Translations under genes and position numbers: made by a program
Shown here: positions 1 to 8,565 of the stretch, piece by piece
How the letters are laid out: every line of letters begins with the position of its first letter
How positions within the stretch are numbered: the stretch's first letter is position 1
From: Thermaurantimonas sp046299575
GTDB taxonomy: Bacteria > Bacteroidota > Bacteroidia > Flavobacteriales > Schleiferiaceae
Assembly: GCF_046299575.1 (NCBI RefSeq)
Contig: NZ_JBKBHX010000002.1
Coordinates: 510,269 to 574,268 of the forward strand
DNA: 64,000 nucleotides
Direction: 5' to 3'
The notes under the pieces: model-generated
The model's database searches: none
Told to the model about the DNA's origin: nothing
The model's input: only the letters and a program-made list of their open reading frames with translations

Positions 1-755
1 ATCAGTATGCCATACACCGGCTCAAGGTTAATGGTGAGCATGACACTGTAAGGGCTGAGAACTTTCATGACACGCACGCTCTCAATGAAGGCATAGGCCG
101 TACACACGCTGGCGAGGATGAAAATGAGAAACCAATCGCCGTTGAGCCATCCCAGTGAACCTTTTGTGGTAAGTGACGCGAAAAGACCGGCATCCAATCG
201 TCCTGAAACCCATAGATATAGAGTAAGGGCTATCCATCCGCCGGTAAGTTCATACGTTGTAATTACATTGGGCTTCAGGCGCTTAACCATCAAACCGTTG
301 ATCACCGAAAACAGGGCCGACAAAAAGGCGCTGCTTAGCGCCACTATTATACCCAAGGTGTGCTGTGTCTCAAAATTGAAAATAATATAAAGCCCGACCA
401 CCACGGCCATTCCGAGCAATATTTCACGCACGTCGAGCTTCCGGCGAAAGAAAATCGGCTCCAGTAATGCTGTAAAGAGCGCCCCGGTACTTAGGCACGC
501 CAGCGTGACCGAAACGGTTGAAATCTTAATCGCATGAAAAAACGTGATCCAATGCGCGGCTATCACACTGCCGGCCAGTAGTAAGGTGACGATTTCGCGC
601 ACCGTAGCCCTGAAACTTCTTCCGATTATCAACAAATAGGTGACCAGTACAACCGTAGCCATCCACATGCGATGCCATACAAGCGTATAAGCATCCACTG
701 TAATCAAGTGTCCGAGAATGCCGGTAAATCCCCAGATAAATACAATAAAATGCAT
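1..755 (-). CDS. EamA/DMT-family transporter, 3' end cut off by the window edge
   Basis: The reverse strand reads open from an ATG at 755 to the window edge, about 251 codons. The product is almost entirely hydrophobic with about eight membrane helices, and near the truncated end has the EamA-like stretch SPYSVMLTINLEPVYGIL. EamA/RhaT proteins are 10-helix inner-membrane exporters or importers of small metabolites; the substrate cannot be read from sequence. An in-frame stop lies about 60 bases before the ATG, so only a slightly longer non-ATG start (a TTG) is possible. It follows the peptidase and TraB genes on the same strand after a 115-base gap that contains its own likely promoter. Family call firm, substrate unknown. 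Confidence 0.8.
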   Translation of the reverse strand, partial: MHFIVFIWGFTGILGHLITVDAYTLVWHRMWMATVVLVTYLLIIGRSFRATVREIVTLLLAGSVIAAHWITFFHAIKISTVSVTLACLSTGALFTALLEPIFFRRKLDVREILLGMAVVVGLYIIFNFETQHTLGIIVALSSAFLSALFSVINGLMVKRLKPNVITTYELTGGWIALTLYLWVSGRLDAGLFASLTTKGSLGWLNGDWFLIFILASVCTAYAFIESVRVMKVLSPYSVMLTINLEPVYGIL

Positions 756-830
756 GCGCAGGCGCGCACTCAGCTGGCTATCGGCAGACAATGCAATCAG
801 AGTAAATTTCGGTTTTTAAAATTTAGGCAG

Positions 831-838
831 CAAAGATA
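831..838 (-). promoter_or_regulatory. TAnnTTTG -7 element before the EamA gene
   Basis: The reverse strand reads TATCTTTG, an exact match to the Bacteroidota -7 consensus, with CTG (one change from the -33 TTG) 18 bases upstream. It would start transcription near 826, about 70 bases before the ATG at 755. Inferred from motif and position only. Confidence 0.45.
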
Positions 839-870
839 GACGCGGTTATTGCCCGGCAGGTCTGAAACAT

Positions 871-2841
871 CTAATCCAGCTTAATCCACTTTAAATGGTG
901 AAGTTCATCGCCGAGTTCTACAATTACGATGTACATCCCGCCGGAAAATCTTCCCGTAGGTACGGAAATTTTACTATCAATTATTTCAAATTCGGCTGTA
1001 GTCAGTTTATGCACTATCCGACCATCTGGCAGTGCAAATGAAATGGCTCTGACATCCTGTGCTCTGCTTCCCAGCTCGAGGGTCAGTTGGTTGCTACCAG
1101 GATTGGGATACAAACTAAACTGCGGTGTAAGCTCCCTGAGCTGACTAATGTGCAGACTTACACTGTTTTTTGAAATCAACCAACGCTCAGGATCAAAGAC
1201 TACGGCTGATGCACCTTGAGGCATATAGTGTGCAAATGAAAATGATGCTCCTGGCACGCTTACACGCAAGTGATGTACCTGCTGATTGCTGTCTGTCACG
1301 CGTATCGGTAAGGGAATGCTAAACCAAGATACAGAGGGATGGCTTGTGGTCTGCGAAATGTTCATGCGAAGGCTGTCGCCGTCCTGCCACCAGATGATTT
1401 GATAGGTGGGATAGCCCTCCCCGTAAATCCATTGATCGAAAAACTCCGTAAGCGAACACTGGCAGGCAGCCTCCATATGGGCTTTGAATTGGGGAGTAAG
1501 CGCAAAGGCATACGCCAGCGAAGTGTCTTTCAGATAGTTTCTCGTGCCGGCGAAAAAGGCCGAATCACCCATCAGCCATCGCAGCGAATGCAATACATAT
1601 CCGGCCTTAGAGTAAGTAAGCCGGCCGCTGAAAAGTCTGCTGAGATTCAATGTGTCCGGTGTGTAAACCGACCCATCCGGCTGTGACGTTATTTTGTTGA
1701 TTTCATTGATTTTATATGCTTGATATTGCTGGGGTTTGATGTGTTCATAGGTCAGTTGGGTCAGATACACAGCCCAGCCTTCGTTGAGCCAGAGGTCGGC
1801 CCAGGAGCCGCAGGTCACCAGATCGCCAAACCACATATGCGCCAGTTCGTGTGTTATCAGGTCTTGCTGCCAGCCTCCCATGAAGCTCATCGTCTGATGC
1901 TCCATACCTCCATTCCACCCAAAGCGCGCATGGCCGTACTTCTCAGATTTGAAGGGATATGGCGCTATCAGGGTGTCAAAAAGTTTCATCACCTGATGCG
2001 TGTAAAGCACACTCTGATATACAGCAGGTGTATCGGTAGGATACACATAGTTCACAAAAGGAAGGGATTGCCCATTTGACGGCAGCGTAATTGGCTGGTC
2101 AAAGACCACATAAGGTGCTACTGCTATAGCCACCAGATAGGGGGCTACGGGATATCGATGCTTCCAGTAGCTGGTTCGCTGATTGCCCTGCACCCATTCT
2201 GACACCAGCACACCAAGAGATGCACCACGGTTGGGTACTGGTGTTGTGATTAGGATATCGATGGAATCAATCTTATCTGTCAGCCCATCCTTACAGGGCC
2301 ACCAATCAGGCGATCCATACGGCTGTGAAAGGGTCCACAAGGCACTTCCAAAGCTGTACGTCTGCCGTCCCACACTGCCCAGCCCGGTGCTTACCGGAGT
2401 ACCGCGGTAGTAAATTACCACGCTGTCAAGAATGCCTTTGGGTAATACTTGACCCAGCTGTATTGAAACCTGATGAAACTGATGCTGATAGCTGAGCATC
2501 TGCCCGGTGCGTAGGCTTTTAACCGAATCCACGGTCATCGAATTTCGCAGGTCGAAGACTAACGTGGCCACACTGTCCTGCAAGGCACGCACATACGTGG
2601 CAGCCGCCCCCTGAATAAACATGACAGACGGATTTACCCAGAAATGCAGACGGTGATACACCACATCATAGCGGGCCATCAGCGGTGATGAGAGCTGACC
2701 GCTCTTCCAGCGACTGCTCTTTAGCACAAAAGGCCGCTTGCACAACATATCGCCATCCTGAATTCCCGAATCAATCCTTTGACCCCACACACCTGTCGTC
2801 AGCACCACTGCTCCCACCAAAAGCCAGCTCCTACAAATCAT
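871..2841 (-). CDS. M1-family metallopeptidase with T9SS sorting domain
   Basis: The product is 656 residues. It starts with a signal peptide (MICRSWLLVGAVVLTTGVWG), then an M1 aminopeptidase N-like beta domain, then the zinc site HELAH near residue 331 followed about 18 residues later by NEGWA, which supplies the third zinc ligand. The exopeptidase motif is present as GGMEH, where the family usually has GAMEN. The last ~80 residues form a Por secretion C-terminal domain (LYPNPGSNQLTLEL onward), which marks proteins exported by the type IX system. The ATG at 2841 overlaps the TraB stop as ATGA, which, with the signal peptide, favours this start over the longer frame reaching 2970. Expected to be a cell-surface or secreted peptidase. 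Confidence 0.88.
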   Translation of the reverse strand: MICRSWLLVGAVVLTTGVWGQRIDSGIQDGDMLCKRPFVLKSSRWKSGQLSSPLMARYDVVYHRLHFWVNPSVMFIQGAAATYVRALQDSVATLVFDLRNSMTVDSVKSLRTGQMLSYQHQFHQVSIQLGQVLPKGILDSVVIYYRGTPVSTGLGSVGRQTYSFGSALWTLSQPYGSPDWWPCKDGLTDKIDSIDILITTPVPNRGASLGVLVSEWVQGNQRTSYWKHRYPVAPYLVAIAVAPYVVFDQPITLPSNGQSLPFVNYVYPTDTPAVYQSVLYTHQVMKLFDTLIAPYPFKSEKYGHARFGWNGGMEHQTMSFMGGWQQDLITHELAHMWFGDLVTCGSWADLWLNEGWAVYLTQLTYEHIKPQQYQAYKINEINKITSQPDGSVYTPDTLNLSRLFSGRLTYSKAGYVLHSLRWLMGDSAFFAGTRNYLKDTSLAYAFALTPQFKAHMEAACQCSLTEFFDQWIYGEGYPTYQIIWWQDGDSLRMNISQTTSHPSVSWFSIPLPIRVTDSNQQVHHLRVSVPGASFSFAHYMPQGASAVVFDPERWLISKNSVSLHISQLRELTPQFSLYPNPGSNQLTLELGSRAQDVRAISFALPDGRIVHKLTTAEFEIIDSKISVPTGRFSGGMYIVIVELGDELHHLKWIKLD

Positions 2842-3647
2842 AACATCTGAACGGTATATCCTTTTTGTTCTAACAAAGATAACACACCACCTTCTCCCAA
2901 CAGATGGCCCGCTCCCACCGCAAAGAGCACAGATCCTTCTTTCATGGCGTCTTCCATCACCGGTATCCAACGCCCATTACGGTCAGAGATAAAGGCTTTT
3001 TCGGCCGCTGAAGGCAGCAGCACCCAAGCCCACTCATCAAAAAGCCGATGAATGCCTTCCATGTCGCCCGTATGGTATGCGTCTATCAGTGCATTAATGC
3101 CCTTTTTCACCTCCTCATAATGGGTTATACAGTACAATAGCTGTCGCCAGTATTCTTTATTTGGCACTTTGCCAATCGTGCCGATGTGCTCTTCAAAGCT
3201 TTCTAATCCTCTGACACTTTTGCCCAAGTTCATCGCCTGAAACATTAGTTGATGATCAAGAGCCATCGTAGAGCATTCAAACAGATCAACCTGCAATTGC
3301 GCCAACAGAGCAAACGGATGCATACTCAGAAGTTCATCTTCTCCGAAATTCCAGTGCTGCCTGTTGAATGCCCGGAGTTGTTCCAGCTCATTTTCACCCA
3401 TTTCGACAGTAGTATCGGCTTTCAAATCCATCAAATTAAAATCTACCAGGTGTGCGGCATCAGGCGATATGTCCGTTTCTAAGTAGAGCACTTCGACAGC
3501 AGTCAGCAGGTCATTGATGCCATCAGGCCATTGATACCGGTCAGCACACACTATATGCATGGTACCGAAGATGTAGGAAGGTTTATCAGATTTTGTGCAG
3601 GAAATTCGATACAGCCAGTTGGTATATTTTTTTTCTAAAATGCTCAT
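2838..3647 (-). CDS. TraB/GumN family protein
   Basis: The product is 269 residues with the family's two signature regions: an N-terminal FGTMH (GTMH at residues 28-31) followed by a long acidic helical part, and a C-terminal FAVGAGHLLGEGG near residues 246-257, ending in the typical gly/leu-rich GYTVQML tail. TraB/GumN proteins share a fold with erythromycin-esterase/ChaN-like proteins; a metalloprotease-like role has been proposed, but the substrate in Bacteroidota is unknown. No signal peptide is evident, unlike many relatives. Its stop overlaps the start of the M1 peptidase by four bases, so the two are translationally coupled. Confidence 0.85.
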   Translation of the reverse strand: MSILEKKYTNWLYRISCTKSDKPSYIFGTMHIVCADRYQWPDGINDLLTAVEVLYLETDISPDAAHLVDFNLMDLKADTTVEMGENELEQLRAFNRQHWNFGEDELLSMHPFALLAQLQVDLFECSTMALDHQLMFQAMNLGKSVRGLESFEEHIGTIGKVPNKEYWRQLLYCITHYEEVKKGINALIDAYHTGDMEGIHRLFDEWAWVLLPSAAEKAFISDRNGRWIPVMEDAMKEGSVLFAVGAGHLLGEGGVLSLLEQKGYTVQML

Positions 3648-3692
3648 TTGTATTTCTTTTCGTTTCTTATAAAAATTTTGGAGTTTTTTTTC

Positions 3693-3842
3693 TGGGCGTG
3701 CCCCCAGGCAAAGCGCATTCGCGCCATTGCCTGGGGTCGGTGTCCTCTGGAGTACGCTTCGCTTCCGTGCTCAGGCATTCGCTTCGCTCAGCCTTCGCAC
3801 CGCCCTGCGCTGCGCTTCGGGCGTCCGCCGGCCACCTCACGC
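3693..3842 (-). repeat. GC-rich structured intergenic repeat, copy A
   Basis: This is a strongly GC-rich block in otherwise AT-rich intergenic DNA. It holds a perfect 10-base-pair stem, CCCCAGGCAA (3702-3711) with TTGCCTGGGG (3727-3736), enclosing a smaller GCGC/GCGC stem, next to GGGC-GT-GCCC. Read on the reverse strand it contains GCGTGAGGTG, CGGACG, GGTGCGAAGG, GCGAAGCG, ACGGAAGCGAAGC and GGCACGCCCA in order. The same ordered motifs recur on the forward strand at 8981-9152. Open frames across it on both strands are composition artefacts. It lies between rsmI and the TraB gene, in the direction of transcription. It may be a mobile repeat or a structured RNA; I cannot name the family. Confidence 0.7.
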
Positions 3843-3883
3843 GACGCTCACTGCGTTCGCTTCATTACCATAAATAACCCTTT

Positions 3884-4552
3884 TCACATTTTGCTTATCA
3901 CCAGTACCAATTCACCTTTAAAAGGTTTTTGCTTGTGCATGCTCAGAAGCTGACTCACAGGGCCACGCACGGTCTGATGAAACATTTTGCTGATTTCTCG
4001 ACTAATCGACACTTGTCGATCCGGTCCGAGTACTTCGGCCAGATCACTCAATGTCTTCTCAATTTTGTGAGGCGACTCGTACAGAACAATGGTTTCACGC
4101 CTTTCGGCCAGGGCTTTGAAAAAAGATTGCCTACCCTTTTTAACCGGTGGAAAGCCCAGAAACACAAACTCATCGCATGGAAATCCGCTTTCTACCAGAG
4201 CCGGCACAAATGCCGTGGCACCTGGCAGGCACTCGACATCCACTCCGTTTCTAAGGCATTCCCGCACCAGCAAAAATCCCGGATCGCTGATGCCCGGCGT
4301 ACCGGCATCCGACACAAGAGCGGCCGATGTGTCTCCACTGAGTGATGCAATGATTGACGAAGTCACCTGATGCTCATTGTGCATGTGGTAGCTGCGCAAG
4401 GGCGTCTGAATGTCGAAGTGTCTGAGCAATATGGCAGTGGTACGTGTATCCTCGGCATAGATGACGCTTACCTCTCTGAGCACTTTCAGAGCGCGAAGTG
4501 TGATGTCTTCCAGATTGCCGATCGGAGTGGGCACTACATAGAGCTTGCCCAT
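3884..4552 (-). CDS. rsmI: 16S rRNA (cytidine1402-2'-O)-methyltransferase RsmI
   Basis: The product is 222 residues, slightly shorter than E. coli RsmI. It is a tetrapyrrole-methylase-fold enzyme with the family start LYVVPTPIGNLEDIT (GNLEDIT at residues 12-18), AEDTR (33-37), the SAM-binding VSDAGTPGISDPG loop near 80-92, and the PHKIEKTL region. It 2'-O-methylates C1402 in the decoding centre using SAM. The ATG overlaps the upstream gene's stop as TGATG, indicating translational coupling. The shortened C-terminus, ending just after GELVLVISKM, is what I would expect for Bacteroidota versions lacking the extra C-terminal helical region. Confidence 0.95.
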   Translation of the reverse strand: MGKLYVVPTPIGNLEDITLRALKVLREVSVIYAEDTRTTAILLRHFDIQTPLRSYHMHNEHQVTSSIIASLSGDTSAALVSDAGTPGISDPGFLLVRECLRNGVDVECLPGATAFVPALVESGFPCDEFVFLGFPPVKKGRQSFFKALAERRETIVLYESPHKIEKTLSDLAEVLGPDRQVSISREISKMFHQTVRGPVSQLLSMHKQKPFKGELVLVISKM

Positions 4553-5280
4553 CAGTCTTCGATGATTTCAGGTTTGCCAAACTTCCGGCGAACCAGATTC
4601 TCCAGCCGTGTCACAAACTCTTTTTTCTCATCCCAATGTCCAAACTGAGCCCTCGCCTGGTGGAGGTAATTCATGGCCTGTTCGAAGGTCTGGGCACCGT
4701 TCATAGCATCGATTAATGCACTCATAGCTGCATCATCTCCATTAAACAAATGGCGTGAAAAGGCAATTTTGTCGTTCAGACCCAGCGCAATCTTACTCGA
4801 TGTTGCAAGTCGTTCATTTAGTGCCAACCCACCATCGGTGATCGATACTTCTACTTTCTCCTGTTTGATTTCTGTATAAACTGCCCTGCCAACATTTTCT
4901 GTATCTACATACAATTTTTTTTCGATGACGGATTTCTCTGTTTTTTCTTGCACAAACGTCTTTTCAACCTTCTCTTTTACAGGTTTTTCAATGCGTATAT
5001 CTGCTTGTTGATGTACAATTTCAGTCGGTGTATTCTCAGGTGTTTTTTTGTCTTCTACTTTGGTCTCATGTGTATCATATGTTTTTACACTCAATATTTT
5101 ATCTGATGCTACATCGGTTTTTGTTTCATTTACAGCATGTTGTTGATACAGGTAGTGCATGATCACCAACTGTTCGTACAGCTCCCTACTCCATTCGACA
5201 AGCTGTGGTAGGTCATCTTTTGCGCTTTTCAGTATAGCAGCACAGAGTTCGTCCAGTACTTGCTTAGCTTCTTTGGCCAT
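4552..5280 (-). CDS. conserved protein of unknown function with charged linker
   Basis: The product is 242 residues in three parts: a helical N-terminus (about 1-55), a Lys/Glu/Val/Thr-rich low-complexity linker (about 55-150), and a compact C-terminal domain (about 160-242). In the last the pattern LGLNDKIAFSRHLFNGD ... FEQAMNYL ... LVRRKF resembles a short helical domain common in Bacteroidota hypotheticals. No membrane segment, signal peptide or catalytic motif is visible. It is coupled to rsmI by a one-base stop/start overlap and is divergent from thymidine kinase. I do not know the function; co-transcription with rsmI could be incidental. Confidence 0.75.
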   Translation of the reverse strand: MAKEAKQVLDELCAAILKSAKDDLPQLVEWSRELYEQLVIMHYLYQQHAVNETKTDVASDKILSVKTYDTHETKVEDKKTPENTPTEIVHQQADIRIEKPVKEKVEKTFVQEKTEKSVIEKKLYVDTENVGRAVYTEIKQEKVEVSITDGGLALNERLATSSKIALGLNDKIAFSRHLFNGDDAAMSALIDAMNGAQTFEQAMNYLHQARAQFGHWDEKKEFVTRLENLVRRKFGKPEIIED

Positions 5281-5298
5281 GAGATGTGTTTTGGTTAC

Positions 5299-5306
5299 TA
5301 CTTTTG
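5299..5306 (+). promoter_or_regulatory. TAnnTTTG -7 element before tdk
   Basis: TACTTTTG matches the Bacteroidota -7 consensus and lies 16 bases before the ATG at 5323, with a TTG about 23 bases upstream. It supports the ATG at 5323 rather than the longer frame that begins at 5260, upstream of this element. Confidence 0.5.
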
Positions 5307-5322
5307 GGTGCTTATTTCGGAA

Positions 5323-5910
5323 ATGTTTTTAGAACAATACAGAGGCGAAAGTACAAAAGTCGGGTGGATAGAGGTGATTTGCGGCCCCATGTTTAGTGGT
5401 AAAACGGAAGAGCTCATGCGCAGATTACGCCGAGCGCAGATTGCCCGACAGAAAATAGAAATTTTTAAACCGGCCATTGACACCCGATACGACCATACCG
5501 ATGTAGTCTCGCACGACCATAACCGCATCCCTTCAACACCAGTCGAACATAGTTCATCCATTTTGCTCTTGAGCGAAGGGATTGATGTGGTAGGGATAGA
5601 TGAAGCTCAATTTTTCGACATAGGCATTGTAGATGTGTGCAACCAATTGGCCAACCAAGGTGTGCGCGTAATTGTAGCCGGCCTCGATATGGACAGCGAA
5701 GGCCGACCATTTGGCCCCATGCCTTTTTTGATGGCTACGGCTGAATTTGTCACAAAAGTGCATGCCATATGCACCCGCACGGGGGATCTGGCGCACTACA
5801 GCTTTCGAAAGGTCGCTTCCGATCAGCAGATTTTTCTCGGAGAGAAGGAAGAATACGAGCCTCTTAGCCGTCGCGCTTTTGTAGAAGCCATGAAATCGCG
5901 CAACAAGTAA
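5323..5910 (+). CDS. tdk: thymidine kinase
   Basis: The product is 195 residues and phosphorylates thymidine to dTMP in pyrimidine salvage. It has the P-loop GPMFSGKT (21-28), the Walker-B-like DEAQFF (93-98) and a conserved C-terminal region ending with LSRRAF. TK1-type enzymes usually carry a four-cysteine zinc site in the lasso domain; here the corresponding stretch reads HAICTRTGDLAHYSFRK, so the zinc site is essentially absent. An upstream in-frame ATG at 5260 would add 21 residues overlapping the divergent gene, and the promoter position argues against it. murF-alr follows after 8 bases, so both are likely on one transcript. Confidence 0.93.
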   Translation: MFLEQYRGESTKVGWIEVICGPMFSGKTEELMRRLRRAQIARQKIEIFKPAIDTRYDHTDVVSHDHNRIPSTPVEHSSSILLLSEGIDVVGIDEAQFFDIGIVDVCNQLANQGVRVIVAGLDMDSEGRPFGPMPFLMATAEFVTKVHAICTRTGDLAHYSFRKVASDQQIFLGEKEEYEPLSRRAFVEAMKSRNK

Positions 5911-5918
5911 ACTAACTG

Positions 5919-8414
5919 ATGTATCACCCTAAGCCTTACTCCCCAGCAGAAATAGCTTCCATCCTGAGGGCTGAAGTCATTGGCCCGTTGCATGATAAGC
6001 GTTGCATTCAGAATCTGTGGACAGACACCCGACAGGCCATGCCGGTGGACGAAAGTCTTTTCTTCTGCCTGCGGGGCCCGCACTTCGATGCTCATACGTT
6101 CCTGCCTCAGGCTATAAAAGCCGGTTTAAAATATGCTGTGGTAGAACGCCTACCCGCTGACGTGCCAGCAGATGTAGTCTTGTTTAAGGTTCAAAATACC
6201 CTCGACGCCCTTCAGCAACTGGCTGCGCATCACCGTAGCCAACTGACTGATGTGACCGTTGTCGGCATTACTGGTTCCAATGGTAAAACGATGGTCAAAG
6301 AATGGCTGTATGACTTGCTCTGGCCAGATTACGAAGTGGCGAAAAGCCCTTTGAGCTACAATTCTCAGGTAGGTGTACCGCTCTCGGTTTGGAAGATCGA
6401 ACCCCTCCATCGCTTTGCCATTATCGAAGCCGGCATTTCACAACCCGGTGAAATGGAAAGGTTGGCACGCATCATTCGCCCTAATATTGGTATATTCACC
6501 TATCTCGGCAGTGCCCACGATGCCGGATTTGTCGATCGAAACCAGAAATTGATAGAAAAAGGAAAACTCTTCAAAGAGGCCAAGGTTATCATCCTGGGAA
6601 CTGACCAATCGGAGGTTTCGGAATTTTTTTTAAATAATTTTCCTGAAAAATCTGTTTTTACCTGTGCTCTTTACCCCAAAACAGGAGATTTTGTCTTTAG
6701 GCATTTAGAAAATGAAACTTTTAACCTGGTCAAATGCCCATATGAGCATCTAACTGAGAAAAAACGTGAATTTGCTGTCCCCTTTACAGATGAAATTTCT
6801 GTAAAAAATACATTCACTGCCCTCACAGCTGCTCTTTTGGTTACCGAGGGAGATGAAAGCATTCTACGGAAAACGGCAGCTCTCCCGCCGGTGCGCATGC
6901 GCATGGAATGGACGCGCGGCATCAACGACTGCATGATTTTGAACGACTCGTACACCGCTGACCCCGAGGCACTCGTGTATGCCCTGCGCACGCTATTTTC
7001 ATCAGGTATAGGCCGAAAAAAAATATTGGTGCTCTCAGAGCTTGACCAGCTAAAAAGTGAACAGCAACAGGTGTATTTCGATATTTTGGAGCGCGAACTT
7101 GCCGCTCAGCCTTCTAAAGAACTATACTCACTGTATTACGTCGGCCAAAGGCAGCATCTTACGATTCCATTTGCATCAAGAAATTTACAGATTTTCTCTA
7201 CTACGGAAGAGCTTCTTCATGACTTTAAACATCATCCGCCCACACACGCCGACATTCTGTTGAAAGGAGCAAGGAGATTTGGATTCGAAAAAATCGCTCA
7301 AAGTCTGTCAGCTCATGTACACGAAACCCGTTTGGAAATAAATCTCAGCGCCATTGGTCGCAATCTCTCTTACTTCCGTTCGCGACTTCCAAAAAACACG
7401 AAAATAATGGCTATGGTAAAGGCTGCTTCCTATGGATCAGGATCAGTGGAATTGGCGCGCTATCTTACATCAGTGGGGGTAGATTACTTAGCCGTCGCAT
7501 ATGCCGACGAAGGCATCGAACTGCGCAATGCGCACATTCCAATGCCTATCATGGTCATGAATGCTCACCCACATGTGCTTCCGCTCGTAATAGAAAACGA
7601 CCTCCAACCGGAAATCTACAGCTTCGAACAGTTGGAACATCTTGGAAATCTTTCTTCCAAAAAGCCGACTAAAATCCACTTGAAAATCGATACCGGTATG
7701 AAAAGGCTCGGCTTTGAGCCAGAGCATGTCGATCTGTTGCTTTCTACATTGCAACGGTTGCATTCAAACATTAAGGTAGAAAGTGTACTCTCTCACCTGG
7801 CGGCTGCTGATGAGCCCCTACAAAGAGATTTTACAATCAAACAAATAGAGCAATTTCACACTATTGTCGATAAAATTGAAGAAACACTTGGATATAACGT
7901 CATAAGACATATCCACAATACGGCTGGTTCTTTAGACTATTTCGACGAGCGTTGTCAGATGGTGCGTTTGGGAATTGGTTTGTATGGCATAGCACATTCT
8001 CCCGAGATTGAGCGCAATCTGCAACCGGCTGTAGAGTGGTATTCGTTTGTAAGCCAGGTAAAGGAATTGAAACCAGGTGATTCGGTGGGGTATGGTAGGT
8101 CGTTTGTGGCGGACAAACCAATGAAATCAGCCACTGTGGCCATTGGATATGCAGATGGTATCCGACGTTCGCTGAGCAATGGAAAGGGCGGATTTTATAT
8201 ACACGGTGTGTATTGTCCAATTATCGGCCGAGTGTGTATGGATATGACAATGGTAGATGTTTCAGGTCTTGATCAAGTTACAGCTGATGATCCGGTAGAA
8301 ATCATTGGTCCGCACCAGAGCATTCAAGACCTTGCTCGAAAAATGGAAACCATTCCATACGAAGTACTTACATCGGTAGGCCATAGGGTTAGAAGGATTT
8401 ATTTCAGGGAGTAG
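5919..8414 (+). CDS. bifunctional UDP-MurNAc-tripeptide--D-Ala-D-Ala ligase / alanine racemase
   Basis: This is a fused 831-residue enzyme of peptidoglycan precursor synthesis. Residues 1-460 are a MurF-type Mur ligase with the ATP loop GITGSNGKT (116-124) and the central IIEAGISQPGEM region; this half adds D-Ala-D-Ala to UDP-MurNAc-tripeptide. Residues 467-831 are an alanine racemase that makes the D-alanine: it begins TRLEINLSAIGRNL, has the PLP lysine in MVKAASYGSG (about K501), and the catalytic-tyrosine region GRVCMDMTMVD near the end. The fusion is known in Bacteroidota. There is no sign of frameshift at the junction. A terminator follows at 8530. Confidence 0.95.
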   Translation: MYHPKPYSPAEIASILRAEVIGPLHDKRCIQNLWTDTRQAMPVDESLFFCLRGPHFDAHTFLPQAIKAGLKYAVVERLPADVPADVVLFKVQNTLDALQQLAAHHRSQLTDVTVVGITGSNGKTMVKEWLYDLLWPDYEVAKSPLSYNSQVGVPLSVWKIEPLHRFAIIEAGISQPGEMERLARIIRPNIGIFTYLGSAHDAGFVDRNQKLIEKGKLFKEAKVIILGTDQSEVSEFFLNNFPEKSVFTCALYPKTGDFVFRHLENETFNLVKCPYEHLTEKKREFAVPFTDEISVKNTFTALTAALLVTEGDESILRKTAALPPVRMRMEWTRGINDCMILNDSYTADPEALVYALRTLFSSGIGRKKILVLSELDQLKSEQQQVYFDILERELAAQPSKELYSLYYVGQRQHLTIPFASRNLQIFSTTEELLHDFKHHPPTHADILLKGARRFGFEKIAQSLSAHVHETRLEINLSAIGRNLSYFRSRLPKNTKIMAMVKAASYGSGSVELARYLTSVGVDYLAVAYADEGIELRNAHIPMPIMVMNAHPHVLPLVIENDLQPEIYSFEQLEHLGNLSSKKPTKIHLKIDTGMKRLGFEPEHVDLLLSTLQRLHSNIKVESVLSHLAAADEPLQRDFTIKQIEQFHTIVDKIEETLGYNVIRHIHNTAGSLDYFDERCQMVRLGIGLYGIAHSPEIERNLQPAVEWYSFVSQVKELKPGDSVGYGRSFVADKPMKSATVAIGYADGIRRSLSNGKGGFYIHGVYCPIIGRVCMDMTMVDVSGLDQVTADDPVEIIGPHQSIQDLARKMETIPYEVLTSVGHRVRRIYFRE

Positions 8415-8529
8415 TGATATTTTGACAGAAAATGTACCTGTACCCTTGTACCAAACGACCAAACTGTTATTTCTACTCAAACTTTTACTCCCACCGTACT
8501 TCTTTCGAAAACAAAGAGAATGGAAATTT

Positions 8530-8565
8530 CCCTCAGAATTCACAGAAGAGTTCTGAAGGGTTTTT
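8530..8565 (+). terminator. rho-independent terminator after murF-alr
   Basis: CCCTCAGAA (8530-8538) pairs with TTCTGAAGGG (8551-8560), with one bulged base, and is followed directly by TTTTT. It lies about 115 bases after the murF-alr stop. Confidence 0.65.

Noticed and set aside
2842..2970. 43-residue extension of the M1 peptidase
   Set aside because: It overlaps the TraB gene and would bury the signal peptide; the ATGA overlap gives a natural start.
3593..3953. Two forward open frames across the GC-rich block
   Set aside because: Their translation is driven by the GC-rich repeat (Arg/Ala/Ser-rich, no family pattern) and they run antisense to traB and rsmI ends.
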